Shown here: positions 1 to 6,480 of the stretch, piece after piece | How positions within the stretch are numbered: position 1 is the stretch's first letter | Layout: every line of letters starts with the position of its first letter | Assembly: GCA_005774595.1 (NCBI GenBank) | Contig: VAUM01000011.1 | Location: 4,887 to 14,512, forward strand | DNA from: Actinomycetota bacterium | Lineage (GTDB): Bacteria > Actinomycetota > Coriobacteriia > Anaerosomatales > D1FN1-002 | Reading direction: 5' to 3' | DNA: 9,626 bases | Notes under the pieces: model-generated | Told to the model about the DNA's origin: nothing | Seen by the model: the letters and a program-made list of their open reading frames with translations, nothing else | Database searches by the model: none | Translations under genes and position numbers: made by a program

Positions 1-20
1 GCCGAACGCGGCCCGCGCGG

Positions 21-29
21 TGGTACGCT
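21..29 (+). promoter_or_regulatory. Possible extended -10 element for pilD (leaderless start)
   Basis: The sequence TGG-TACGCT fits an extended -10 (TGn followed by TANNNT). It ends only seven bases before the GTG chosen for pilD, and no Shine-Dalgarno sequence lies between. If used, transcription would begin at or next to the GTG and give a leaderless mRNA, a common arrangement in Actinomycetota. It sits at the edge of the window, so no -35 can be judged, and pilD could equally be read from an upstream operon. Confidence 0.3.
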
Positions 30-36
30 AGCGGCT

Positions 37-870
37 GTGCAGACCACGCCACTCATCCTCATCGCTTGGGCCGCGTTCGGCGCGGCCTTCGGGAGCTTCG
101 GCAACGTCGTGGTCTGGCGCTTCCCCCGCGGTGAGAGCCTGAACGCGCCCGCGTCGAGCTGTCCTGTGTGCGGCCACCCGATCCGCTGGTACGACAACGT
201 GCCGATCGTCTCGTGGGTCGCTCTCGGCGCGCGCTGCCGTGACTGCGGCACGCGCATCAGCGTGCGCTACCCCGTGGTCGAGGCGCTCTCGGCGGCAGCG
301 TTCGTCGCGGCTGCCGTGCGGTTCGCGGGGCGTCCGGCCACGGCGGTCGTCGCGGCGGCGTTCCTGTGGACGTTGCTGGTGCTGTCCTTCATCGATCTGG
401 ACACCATGCGGCTTCCGAACGGGATCGTCGGCGCGCTCGCCGGCGCGGGCGCGGCGGGCGCGCTGGCGTCGCAGGTGACCGGCGTCGAGATCGTCCCGAT
501 CGGCTGGCACGGCACCGGCGCTCTCGGCGGCCCGGTCGCAGCGGCGCTCCTCGGAGCGACGCTGGGCGCGGGGCCGGCGTGGGCGATCGGGTGGGCGTAT
601 GAGGCGGTCCGCAAGCGCGAGGGTCTCGGCTTCGGCGACGTGAAACTGCTCGCTGCGATGGGCGTGTTCCTCGGACCCTACGTGGCGGTCGCCTTCGTCG
701 CGGGAACCGTGCTCGCGCTGGCCGGCCGGCTGTTCGGCGCTGCGGCGGGGAAGCGCGCGCTCGCGGAGCGGGCGCCGTTCGGTCCGTACCTGGCCGCGGG
801 CGGGGCCGTCGCGGCGCTCGCAGGGCCTGAACTGGTCGGATGGTACTTCCGCGCGGTCGGGATGGCGTGA
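37..870 (+). CDS. pilD: Type IV prepilin peptidase / N-methyltransferase PilD
   Basis: Bifunctional inner-membrane aspartic protease that cuts prepilin leaders after Gly and N-methylates the new N-terminal residue. The 277-residue protein has the family layout. GSFGNVVVWR follows a first membrane segment (residues about 5-26). A cytoplasmic loop carries two CxxC pairs (C42/C45 and C67/C70) and the DNVPIVSW and RYPVVE motifs. The first catalytic region is FIDLD (D120/D122), followed by LPN; the second is GFGDVK (D201). A conserved PFGPYL lies near the C-terminus, among several hydrophobic helices. The length matches full bifunctional PilD rather than short TadV/CpaA types. The GTG at 37 gives the usual short N-terminus before GSF, although the frame is open to the window edge and an earlier start cannot be excluded. 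Its substrates are probably the three prepilins encoded just downstream. Confidence 0.95.
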   Translation: MQTTPLILIAWAAFGAAFGSFGNVVVWRFPRGESLNAPASSCPVCGHPIRWYDNVPIVSWVALGARCRDCGTRISVRYPVVEALSAAAFVAAAVRFAGRPATAVVAAAFLWTLLVLSFIDLDTMRLPNGIVGALAGAGAAGALASQVTGVEIVPIGWHGTGALGGPVAAALLGATLGAGPAWAIGWAYEAVRKREGLGFGDVKLLAAMGVFLGPYVAVAFVAGTVLALAGRLFGAAAGKRALAERAPFGPYLAAGGAVAALAGPELVGWYFRAVGMA

Positions 871-935
871 TGCGCGCGGGCCGGCAGTGCCGTACGTCAC
901 TGAGCATCACCAACGGCTCAAGTGCGCCGAGTGCG

Positions 936-962
936 TTGCCGATACGGGAAACGAGGTAGTAT
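936..962 (+). promoter_or_regulatory. Candidate promoter for the minor pilin genes
   Basis: TTGCCG (936-941) and TAGTAT (957-962) resemble -35 and -10 elements with a 15-base spacer, slightly short. Transcription would start near 969, upstream of the ribosome site at 984-990 and the ATG at 1000. The region between pilD and the pilin gene (871-999) also holds a 5-base inverted repeat, CAGTG (885-889) and CACTG (898-902), which could be an operator but may be chance. No terminator is visible after pilD. Confidence 0.4.
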
Positions 963-983
963 GCGCTGCCGGGCGCAGTACGG

Positions 984-990
984 AGCGAGG
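984..990 (+). promoter_or_regulatory. Ribosome binding site deciding the pilV-like start
   Basis: GCGAGG (985-990, within GAGCGAGG) lies nine bases before the ATG at 1000. This start leaves an 11-residue prepilin leader ending in Gly. The upstream in-frame starts (GTG 922, ATG 961) would give much longer leaders, and ATG 961 lies in the putative -10 element. Confidence 0.5.
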
Positions 991-999
991 TGGCCGGCC

Positions 1000-2532
1000 A
1001 TGAGGCTTGCATCGATGCATCGCGACGACGGAATGAACGTGTTCGAGGTCGTCTTCGCGGCCTTCATCATGTTCGTCGTGCTGACGGGCGTGCTCGGCCT
1101 CGTCGCGACGTCGACCAACATGGGCATCGACGCCAAGCAGCGCAACCTCATCAGCAACACGATCGCGTCGCGCATGGAGTACGTGCGCGGCCTGCCGTTC
1201 AGCCAAGTGGCGATCGCGACATCCGGTGGCTCCGGGGTCCTGCCGTCGAGCGAGACGTTCACCGCGAACGGCATCTCCGTCACCGTGAGCTACCAGGTCC
1301 AGGAGCGCTCCTCCGTCACGAAGGAACTGCGCGTCACCGCGGTCGCGACCGTGCCCGGGCGCACTCCCGTCACCACCACGGCGTACTCGATCATCCGGGA
1401 CCGCGATCAGGACCTCACCCAGTTCACCGGCATCGCGATGGGGCCGGACCTCGTGTGGACCGCCACGACGCCGGACGACGGCTCCGTGGTCTACAGCAAC
1501 CTGGTGTGGAACTCGGGCGGCTCGCCGACGCCGCTGGAGCTTGGCGCCGAGGCGGAATCGCAGGACAGCGATCAGGACATCCGCCGCATGGAGATGTACA
1601 TGATCGGCTCGGCGACCGAGCTGGTGTACCTCGCGGACGCGACGGTGCTGGGCGCCGACACCGCCGAGTGGGAATGGTCTGTCGGCCAGTCGAGCGCGAG
1701 CGTGTCGTTCCGGTGGCACACAGGGCAGGTCATGATGGTGGACGGGGAGGTCACCGAGGTGGTCGACGACGGCTGGCAGACCGTGCGCTGCCGCGCATGG
1801 GACAGCGAGGGCAACTCGCGCGCCGTCGACCGCACCTTCTACGTCGACAACGATCCGCCGGGCGACTCCGGCGTGCCGACCGCGACCGTCTCGACCGACG
1901 CGCTGGTGACCGCACAGTGGGGCCCCGGCTCGGAGGCGACGATGTACGACGTCACCCAGTACCGGCAGAAGCCGGCCGGGTATGGCTCGTACACCGACCC
2001 GTCGTCGTGGGATTCGAGCCCGACGGTGACCATCTCAGGCCTGCTGACCGACCTGGGGACGTACCGGTTCAGCCGCTACGTCGTCACCGCGCTGGCGCGC
2101 AGCCCGCGCTTGAACGCCGCGAACGCCGTGCCCTCCGCGCCGTACGTGACGCGTCCGCTCGGCGGCGGCACCTCGGCGATCATCACCGCGAAGGCGCCAG
2201 CCGCGATCGCGACGCTCACCGTCTCACCGCCGACGTTCCCGTGCACCGGATGGACGACGTACTCGTTCTCCTATCGCTCAGGCACCGCCGGCGCGTGGAC
2301 GTGGATCGGCAACAGGGTCGTCGCCGGCTCTTCGCCGGCGACGTTCACGACCGGCTCGATCGCGCTCACCAAGGTCACCGGCCAGTGGCAGCCGCTGTAC
2401 TACCGCTACCACGTGTACTACACGCCGGCCGGGTATGCCGGCGGCACAGCGGCGGGCGTCGGGTCGGACGTGTTCGGACCGACGCCGACGAGCGTGGGCG
2501 CGACCGCGACGCTCGTGCACGCGGAGTGGTAG
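1000..2532 (+). CDS. Large PilV/GspI-like minor prepilin with Ig/FN3-like modules
   Basis: Type IV minor pilin of 510 residues, far longer than ordinary PilV (about 150-200). The leader MRLASMHRDDG ends in Gly; the mature N-terminus MNVFE keeps Glu at position 5 and continues into a hydrophobic helix (about residues 15-36). The motif NTIASRMEYVRGLPF (53-67) is characteristic of PilV/GspI. After the pilin domain (to about 135) come beta-rich modules. An Ig-like stretch (about 150-285) ends in DGWQTVRCRAWDSEGN and YVDNDPP, followed by an FN3-like stretch (about 288-385) and a Tyr/Thr/Gly-rich C-terminal module (about 390-510). There are only two cysteines, C264 and C414. The family is clear from the N-terminus; the module assignments are inferred from motif appearance. 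It probably acts at the pilus tip. Its stop codon abuts the next start with no gap. Confidence 0.85.
   Translation: MRLASMHRDDGMNVFEVVFAAFIMFVVLTGVLGLVATSTNMGIDAKQRNLISNTIASRMEYVRGLPFSQVAIATSGGSGVLPSSETFTANGISVTVSYQVQERSSVTKELRVTAVATVPGRTPVTTTAYSIIRDRDQDLTQFTGIAMGPDLVWTATTPDDGSVVYSNLVWNSGGSPTPLELGAEAESQDSDQDIRRMEMYMIGSATELVYLADATVLGADTAEWEWSVGQSSASVSFRWHTGQVMMVDGEVTEVVDDGWQTVRCRAWDSEGNSRAVDRTFYVDNDPPGDSGVPTATVSTDALVTAQWGPGSEATMYDVTQYRQKPAGYGSYTDPSSWDSSPTVTISGLLTDLGTYRFSRYVVTALARSPRLNAANAVPSAPYVTRPLGGGTSAIITAKAPAAIATLTVSPPTFPCTGWTTYSFSYRSGTAGAWTWIGNRVVAGSSPATFTTGSIALTKVTGQWQPLYYRYHVYYTPAGYAGGTAAGVGSDVFGPTPTSVGATATLVHAEW
2319..2343 (+). repeat. Perfect 10-bp inverted repeat within the pilV-like gene
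   Basis: CGTCGCCGGC (2319-2328) and GCCGGCGACG (2334-2343) are exact reverse complements with a TCTTC loop. The RNA would form a very stable hairpin inside the coding sequence. There is no T-run, so it is not a typical intrinsic terminator. A weaker relative (CGCCGGC at 2423-2429 and GCCGGCG at 2437-2443) follows about 80 bases later. Both may simply reflect GCC/GGC codon richness. Confidence 0.5.
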
Positions 2533-3108
2533 ATGGACCGCTGGCGCGATGACTCCGGCTTCACGCTGACCGAGCTGATCGTGGCGCTCGGGCTGCTCCT
2601 CATCGTCTTGGGGATGGCGTATCTGGGCCTGCAGGTGGTCTACAAGAGCAGTCAGGTCTCCGAGATCCAGTCCGTCCAGGCACGCGAGATCGGCGCGACG
2701 CTCACCTTCCTCGAGGAGATCGCGTCGCAGAACCTGTCAATCGAGGCCCCGACCGCGTACTCCGTGCAGTTCCTGACCGACCGCAACAACGACGACATCC
2801 GGGAGCGCCACATCATCAGCGCGAACGCGGACAAGACGGTCGTCGACCAGATCTGGCTCGTGAACAACCTCGGGCAGAACACGACGCTGAGGAGCACGTA
2901 CACCTGGTCGAGGAACAACGCCAACCGCGCGCTCGGCGTGCCGCTGTTCCACTACTACCGCTCGGCCACGACGACGTCGGCGGCCGTCGAGATCACGAAC
3001 ATGGCCGATGTCCCGGCCAAGGCGGGCAAGCTGGTCATCGACATGCGCGTCAACTACCAGGGCAAGGCCTTGCGCGATACGCGCGAAGTCATGTTCCGGA
3101 ACCGATAG
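2533..3108 (+). CDS. PilW/GspJ-like minor prepilin
   Basis: Minor type IV prepilin of 191 residues. The leader MDRWRDDSG is followed by FTLTELIVALGLLLIVLGM, a textbook class III prepilin segment: cleavage after G9, Phe at +1, Glu at +5, then one membrane helix. The rest is a soluble domain with an amphipathic start (VSEIQSVQAREIGATLTFLEEI), as in PilW/GspJ proteins; there are no cysteines. Position between PilV-like and PilX-like genes supports the PilW assignment, since minor pilins diverge quickly outside the N-terminus. The ATG follows the upstream TAG directly, with GGAG at 2523-2526 inside the previous gene, so translation is probably coupled. It is a likely substrate of PilD and part of a tip-initiation complex. 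Confidence 0.85.
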   Translation: MDRWRDDSGFTLTELIVALGLLLIVLGMAYLGLQVVYKSSQVSEIQSVQAREIGATLTFLEEIASQNLSIEAPTAYSVQFLTDRNNDDIRERHIISANADKTVVDQIWLVNNLGQNTTLRSTYTWSRNNANRALGVPLFHYYRSATTTSAAVEITNMADVPAKAGKLVIDMRVNYQGKALRDTREVMFRNR

Positions 3109-3122
3109 GGGATGGGACGAGC

Positions 3123-4568
3123 ATGCTGACGCGTCTGAGGGGCCGGTCGGATGGCGGATTCGCGATGGCCGCGGTCCTGGGCATCGCCGCCGTGGTGACG
3201 GTCGTGGCGATCGGCGCCTACTTCATGGCGAGCGAGACGCTGCACGACTCGGTGCGCAACCGCGGTGAGACGCGCGCGTTCCAGGTCGCGAACTCCGGGC
3301 TCGAGCTCGAGCTCGCGACGTTCAACTCCGACAACCTCGACGACTACCCCAAGAACGGCACGACCGAGGACGGGAGCTACGCGGTCACCGTCCAGCAGCT
3401 GGACGCCTACGAGTACATCATCCAGTGCCGGGGCGTGTCTGAGGGTGCCAGCGAGATCGTCACCCAGCGGTTCTTCTACCTGAACCTGTGGGACCTGAAC
3501 ATGGGCGCCGGCGAGGGCGCGTCGCTCGGCGGCGGTTCTGCGTGGAACGGCCAGGCGACCATCGACGGGCCGCTCTACATCCGCGGCGACATGGAGTGGG
3601 GATCCAGTTCGAACTACTACGGCGGGCCACTGTTCATCCGCGAGGGCAAGCTCATCACGACCCACGGCGGCGCGGGTTGCGACTTGGGCACCGCAGCCGA
3701 CCCGGTGCGCGTGTACTGCACCGGCGGCACGGTGGACCTCCACAAGATCGACGCGCACATCGACGGTCCGGTCCGCACCTCGGTGCCCGACATCGAGCTG
3801 CCGTGGGTGACCTCGGACTACATGGACGCGGCCGAGGAGCTCGCCCGCAAGGAGTCCACGGACAACAAGATGGGCGGCACCGCGTCATCGGCGCCCAACA
3901 CCGAGACCGTGATCATCCACCTTGTTCCCCAGTCGTACGCGGACGGGACGACGATCCCCGGCCGGCGGATGGCCGACACCGCTCCTGCGGGTACTTCGGA
4001 CTACTACAAGTACCGCGGGGACGCGGGAGGTCACGGCCCGCTCAACAACGGCACCCACACGCTGGACATCGGCGCGGCGTCGTTCGGCGCCTGGCCGGGC
4101 AACGGCTACGACGCCGCGTCCGCCACCTTCGACGACTTCGCGTACGACGCAGGCACCGGGACGCTCTACGTCAACGGCACGGTCCTCATCGACGGCCCGG
4201 TCAACATCTTGGCGGGCGTGAACAACTACGTCGGCAACGGCACGCTCGTGTGCAACGGCGACGTCTACATCGAGGGCAACCTCGTGCCGCGCGACGGCCT
4301 GTCGGCGTCCGAGGCGCTCGGGATCGTGACCGCCGGCGACGTGTGGCTGCACCGCGAGGCCATGACCGGTGCGGTCTTCTGCAACGGCACGTTCACCCTC
4401 GACAAGCCCGGTACGGTCTACGAGGGCACGGTCCTGGCCGGCGTGATCAGCGCCACCTCTCCGAACATCACGCTGCGGACGAACCCGATCCTGAAGGACG
4501 TCCTGCCCGAGAGCATGCCGGGCGCGGGCGGCGGCCTCATCTTCCCGGGCACCTGGTCCCGCCAGTAG
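3123..4568 (+). CDS. PilX/GspK-like minor pilin, large, lacking Glu5
   Basis: Pilin-like protein of 481 residues. The start MLTRLRGRSDGGFAM has a basic leader and Gly11/Gly12, then a single hydrophobic helix (about 13-36), matching PilX-type prepilins. Cleavage after either Gly puts Ala, not Glu, at position 5, as in GspK-type tip subunits. After an N-terminal pilin region (to about 120, ending near FFYLNLWDLN) the body is rich in short Gly/Asn turns: WNGQATIDGPLYIRG, GPLFIREGKL, NGTLYVNGTVLIDGP, NGTLVCNGDVYIEGN and VFCNGTFTLD. This spacing suggests a beta-helix or stacked beta-turn fold, as seen in polymer-forming and some PilX C-terminal domains. It has five cysteines (C102, C186, C199, C377, C420). 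The ribosome site is weak (AGGGG, 3107-3111). The PilX label rests on N-terminus and position; the fold is inferred. Confidence 0.8.
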   Translation: MLTRLRGRSDGGFAMAAVLGIAAVVTVVAIGAYFMASETLHDSVRNRGETRAFQVANSGLELELATFNSDNLDDYPKNGTTEDGSYAVTVQQLDAYEYIIQCRGVSEGASEIVTQRFFYLNLWDLNMGAGEGASLGGGSAWNGQATIDGPLYIRGDMEWGSSSNYYGGPLFIREGKLITTHGGAGCDLGTAADPVRVYCTGGTVDLHKIDAHIDGPVRTSVPDIELPWVTSDYMDAAEELARKESTDNKMGGTASSAPNTETVIIHLVPQSYADGTTIPGRRMADTAPAGTSDYYKYRGDAGGHGPLNNGTHTLDIGAASFGAWPGNGYDAASATFDDFAYDAGTGTLYVNGTVLIDGPVNILAGVNNYVGNGTLVCNGDVYIEGNLVPRDGLSASEALGIVTAGDVWLHREAMTGAVFCNGTFTLDKPGTVYEGTVLAGVISATSPNITLRTNPILKDVLPESMPGAGGGLIFPGTWSRQ

Positions 4569-4595
4569 CGGCGCTCCACCCCCGACCGCCTCCGG

Positions 4596-4604
4596 TTGTC
4601 CACA
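4596..4604 (+). promoter_or_regulatory. DnaA-box-like sequence TTGTCCACA
   Basis: TTGTCCACA is an exact match to the DnaA box of high-GC Actinobacteria such as Streptomyces and Mycobacterium. A weaker 9-mer, TTGTTGAAA (6 of 9 matches), begins 11 bases later at 4607. The site lies just upstream of, and partly beside, the putative -35 of the pilM promoter, in the only A/T-rich patch nearby. One good box does not make an origin, and no dnaA, dnaN or box cluster is present, so a regulatory or chance origin is more likely. Confidence 0.4.
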
Positions 4605-4606
4605 GG

Positions 4607-4634
4607 TTGTTGAAAACACCCGGTATGGTATGAT
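4607..4634 (+). promoter_or_regulatory. Candidate promoter for the pilMNO operon (extended -10)
   Basis: TGG-TATGAT (4626-4634) is a strong extended -10 element. TTGTTG (4607-4612) lies 16 bases upstream of the hexamer as a weak -35. Predicted transcription start is near 4641, giving a leader of about 74 bases before the GTG of pilM. A short stem (4583-4588 with 4593-4598, loop CCTC) lies just upstream after the pilX-like stop; it has no T-run and is a poor terminator. Confidence 0.55.
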
Positions 4635-4653
4635 TCGCCACGGGAGCTCATCC

Positions 4654-4700
4654 GCAGCACGCAGTCGCAGCACCGGAAGCAGCTATCATCGCAGCAGCAC
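4654..4700 (+). repeat. Three GCAGCAC heptamers in the pilM leader
   Basis: GCAGCAC occurs at 4654-4660, 4667-4673 and 4694-4700, with further GCAGC cores at 4679 and 4691. All lie in the predicted untranslated leader between the extended -10 and the AAGGAGG ribosome site. The repeats could be a protein-binding or RNA-level control site, or a simple low-complexity run; nothing in the sequence decides. Confidence 0.4.
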
Positions 4701-4714
4701 CAGAAGGAGGGTCG

Positions 4715-5839
4715 GTGGCTCCTATCTCCCTGTCCTCTGCACCGCTGCCGGTCGGCCTCGACATCGGGACCGACCACGTGCGCGTTGCCCAAGTCAGGCC
4801 TAGCGGCTCCGGCCTCGCGCTCGCCGCGTACGGCGTCGCGCCCATGCCGATGGGCGCGGTCGTCGAGGGCGAGATCGTCGACGTCGACGCGGTGACTTCG
4901 GCGGTCAAGGACCTGTGGCGGCGCAGCGGCGTCTCCGGCAAGGAAGTCGCCATCGGCGTCTCGAACCAGAAGGTCGTGGTGCGCCTCATCGACCTGCCGT
5001 TCATGGACAAGGCGGAGCTCGAGGGCGCGATCCAGTACCAGGCGCAGGACTACATCCCGATCCCGGTCGAGGAAGCGATCCTGGACTTCCAGATCATCGG
5101 CGACTACATGACCGGCGCGGACGAGCACATGATGGAGGTGCTGCTCGTCGCGGCGCAGCGCGACATGATAGGCACGGCCGTGGAGGCCGTCGAGGGCGCG
5201 GGCCTCAAGCTCACCGCCATCGACGTCACGGCGTTCGCCATCGTGCGCTCGCTGTTCGGCGCCACCGAGAGCGTGCTGCCCGACGAGGGCGAGGAGGGTG
5301 AGGCGACCGGCGTCATCCACATCTCGTCGGGCCTGACCAACATCGCCGTCGTCGAGAAGAGCGTCCCGCGCTTCACGCGCGTGTCCTCACTCGCCGGCAA
5401 CCAGTTCACGCAGGCGATCGCCAACGTGCTCAACCTGACCTTCGACGAGGCCGAGGACCTGAAGCTGCGCGTGGGCTTGCCTGACATCGAGACGCACAGT
5501 TCCGTCTTCCCGCCGGAGCTCGACGCCGGCCAGGCGCAGACGGCGCAGGACGCCCTCGAGCGCGAGGTCAACAAGTTCATCGCCGAGGTCTGCCGTTCCA
5601 TCGACTACTACCTGACGCAGGCCACGCAGGTCCGCAGCATCAAGCGCATCTACCTGACCGGCAGCGGCGCGCAGCTGCTGAACCTCGCGAACTACCTCGA
5701 GAAGGGCCTGCAGGCCGAGGTCCAGCTCACCGACGGGCTCGAGCGCGTGAGCACGTCCGGCGGCGTCCAGCAGACGCTCATGCAGGACCGCTTCGGCGCG
5801 GCTCCCGCGATCGGGCTGGCGATGGGCGGGCTGACCTGA
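4715..5839 (+). CDS. pilM: Type IV pilus assembly protein PilM (actin-like)
   Basis: Cytoplasmic actin-fold protein of 374 residues (usual length about 350) that binds the cytoplasmic tail of PilN and links the motor side to the membrane alignment complex. The phosphate-1 loop GLDIGTDHVRV is at 14-24. Family motifs IDLPFMDKAELEGAIQYQAQDYIPIP follow at 92-117. The adenosine motif LTGSGAQL is at 314-321, with a PAIGLAMGG end. The phosphate-2 segment (VIHISSGLTN, 200-209) is odd: the usual DxG is replaced by HIS. An acidic run, DEGEEGE (190-196), precedes it. The GTG start is fixed by AAGGAGG at 4704-4710, four bases upstream. It has its own promoter and overlaps pilN by one base (TGATG), implying coupled translation. 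Confidence 0.95.
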   Translation: MAPISLSSAPLPVGLDIGTDHVRVAQVRPSGSGLALAAYGVAPMPMGAVVEGEIVDVDAVTSAVKDLWRRSGVSGKEVAIGVSNQKVVVRLIDLPFMDKAELEGAIQYQAQDYIPIPVEEAILDFQIIGDYMTGADEHMMEVLLVAAQRDMIGTAVEAVEGAGLKLTAIDVTAFAIVRSLFGATESVLPDEGEEGEATGVIHISSGLTNIAVVEKSVPRFTRVSSLAGNQFTQAIANVLNLTFDEAEDLKLRVGLPDIETHSSVFPPELDAGQAQTAQDALEREVNKFIAEVCRSIDYYLTQATQVRSIKRIYLTGSGAQLLNLANYLEKGLQAEVQLTDGLERVSTSGGVQQTLMQDRFGAAPAIGLAMGGLT

Positions 5840-6468
5840 TGGTCCGCATCAACCTCCTGCCTCCCGAGATCGTCGAGAAGCGCAAGGCCGAGAAGACCTT
5901 CAGCTACGTCGCACTCGCCGGCGTCGCCGCGGTCGCGGTCCTGCTGCTCGTCTACGGTGTGGCGCTGTTCATCGTGGGCGGCCGCAGCCAGGAGCTGCAG
6001 TCCAAGCAGGACCAGGCGGTCGGCCTCCAGAAGCAGGCCGAGGCGTTCAGGGTCTTCGAGACCAAGGAGAAGGACCTCGCCGACCGGCAGGAGATCGCCG
6101 ACGAGGCGCTCTCGGCGCGGATCGACTGGTCGCGGCTGTTCACCGAGATCTCGCTGGTCCTGCCTTCGGACATGTGGGCGTCGAGGATCAAGGCCGACGA
6201 GGAGCGCACGCCCAACGTGCAGGTGGAGGGTTCGGCCCTCGACCCGGAGGACACCCCGGACTCGGGGCACAAGGTGATCGCCAAGGCGCTCGTGCGCTTC
6301 GCCGATCTCGACCAACTCGCCAACGTGTGGCTGACCAAGTCCGAGAAGATGCCGGAGGAGTGGCCGCTGCCCACCATCAGCTTCGAGATAACCGCCGATG
6401 TGGCCAAGCCCGCCGCCGCGGACACGGGTTCCGCGGGCGCGGTGCCTGCCCCGCCTACCGGGCCGTGA
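5839..6468 (+). CDS. pilN: Type IV pilus assembly protein PilN
   Basis: Bitopic inner-membrane component of the PilMNO alignment complex, 209 residues. It begins MVRINLLPPE, containing the INLLP motif that inserts into PilM. A basic stretch and one membrane helix (about 22-47) follow, then a coiled-coil-like segment (about 48-90, rich in Gln, Lys and Glu). The conserved region IDWSRLFTEISLVLPSDMW (95-113) leads into the ferredoxin-like domain. The Ala/Pro-rich tail after about residue 188 is an extension beyond the typical end. The ATG overlaps the pilM stop as TGATG. PilN pairs with PilO, encoded next, through coiled coils and soluble domains (family knowledge). Confidence 0.93.
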   Translation: MVRINLLPPEIVEKRKAEKTFSYVALAGVAAVAVLLLVYGVALFIVGGRSQELQSKQDQAVGLQKQAEAFRVFETKEKDLADRQEIADEALSARIDWSRLFTEISLVLPSDMWASRIKADEERTPNVQVEGSALDPEDTPDSGHKVIAKALVRFADLDQLANVWLTKSEKMPEEWPLPTISFEITADVAKPAAADTGSAGAVPAPPTGP

Positions 6469-6470
6469 GG

Positions 6471-6480
6471 GGAGGAGGAG
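6471..6480 (+). promoter_or_regulatory. Ribosome binding site deciding the pilO start
   Basis: A purine run containing GGAGG and AGGAGGAG lies directly after the pilN stop and seven bases before GTG 6488. This favours GTG 6488 over in-frame ATG 6398 inside pilN, which would add 30 Arg/Pro-rich residues before the membrane helix. Confidence 0.8.

Noticed and set aside
28..900. Long open frame on the minus strand opposite pilD, and similar ones opposite the pilin, pilN/pilO and aroC genes
   Set aside because: The translations are Arg/Pro/Ala/His-rich low-complexity sequence typical of antisense frames in GC-rich genes, and the plus-strand genes carry clear family motifs.
870..959. A 29-codon frame starting with TGATG overlap at the pilD stop
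   Set aside because: Short, Arg/Ser-rich, no recognisable motif or ribosome site, and it runs through the putative promoter; the overlap is probably chance.
922..999. N-terminal extension of the pilV-like protein from GTG 922 or ATG 961
   Set aside because: It would put 37 or 24 residues before the prepilin cleavage Gly, and ATG 961 overlaps the putative -10. ATG 1000 has a ribosome site and a normal-length leader.
4583..4598. Intrinsic terminator after the pilX-like gene
   Set aside because: A stem of six pairs including a G-U pair, not followed by a T-run.
4569..4714. Replication origin at the DnaA box
   Set aside because: Only one good box and one weak copy; no box cluster, no substantial AT-rich unwinding region, and no dnaA, dnaN or rpmH nearby.
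4630..4800. Ser/Arg-rich frame beginning at ATG 4630 and running into pilM in another frame
   Set aside because: The ATG lies within the -10 element, there is no ribosome site, and the composition only reflects the AGC/GCA repeats.
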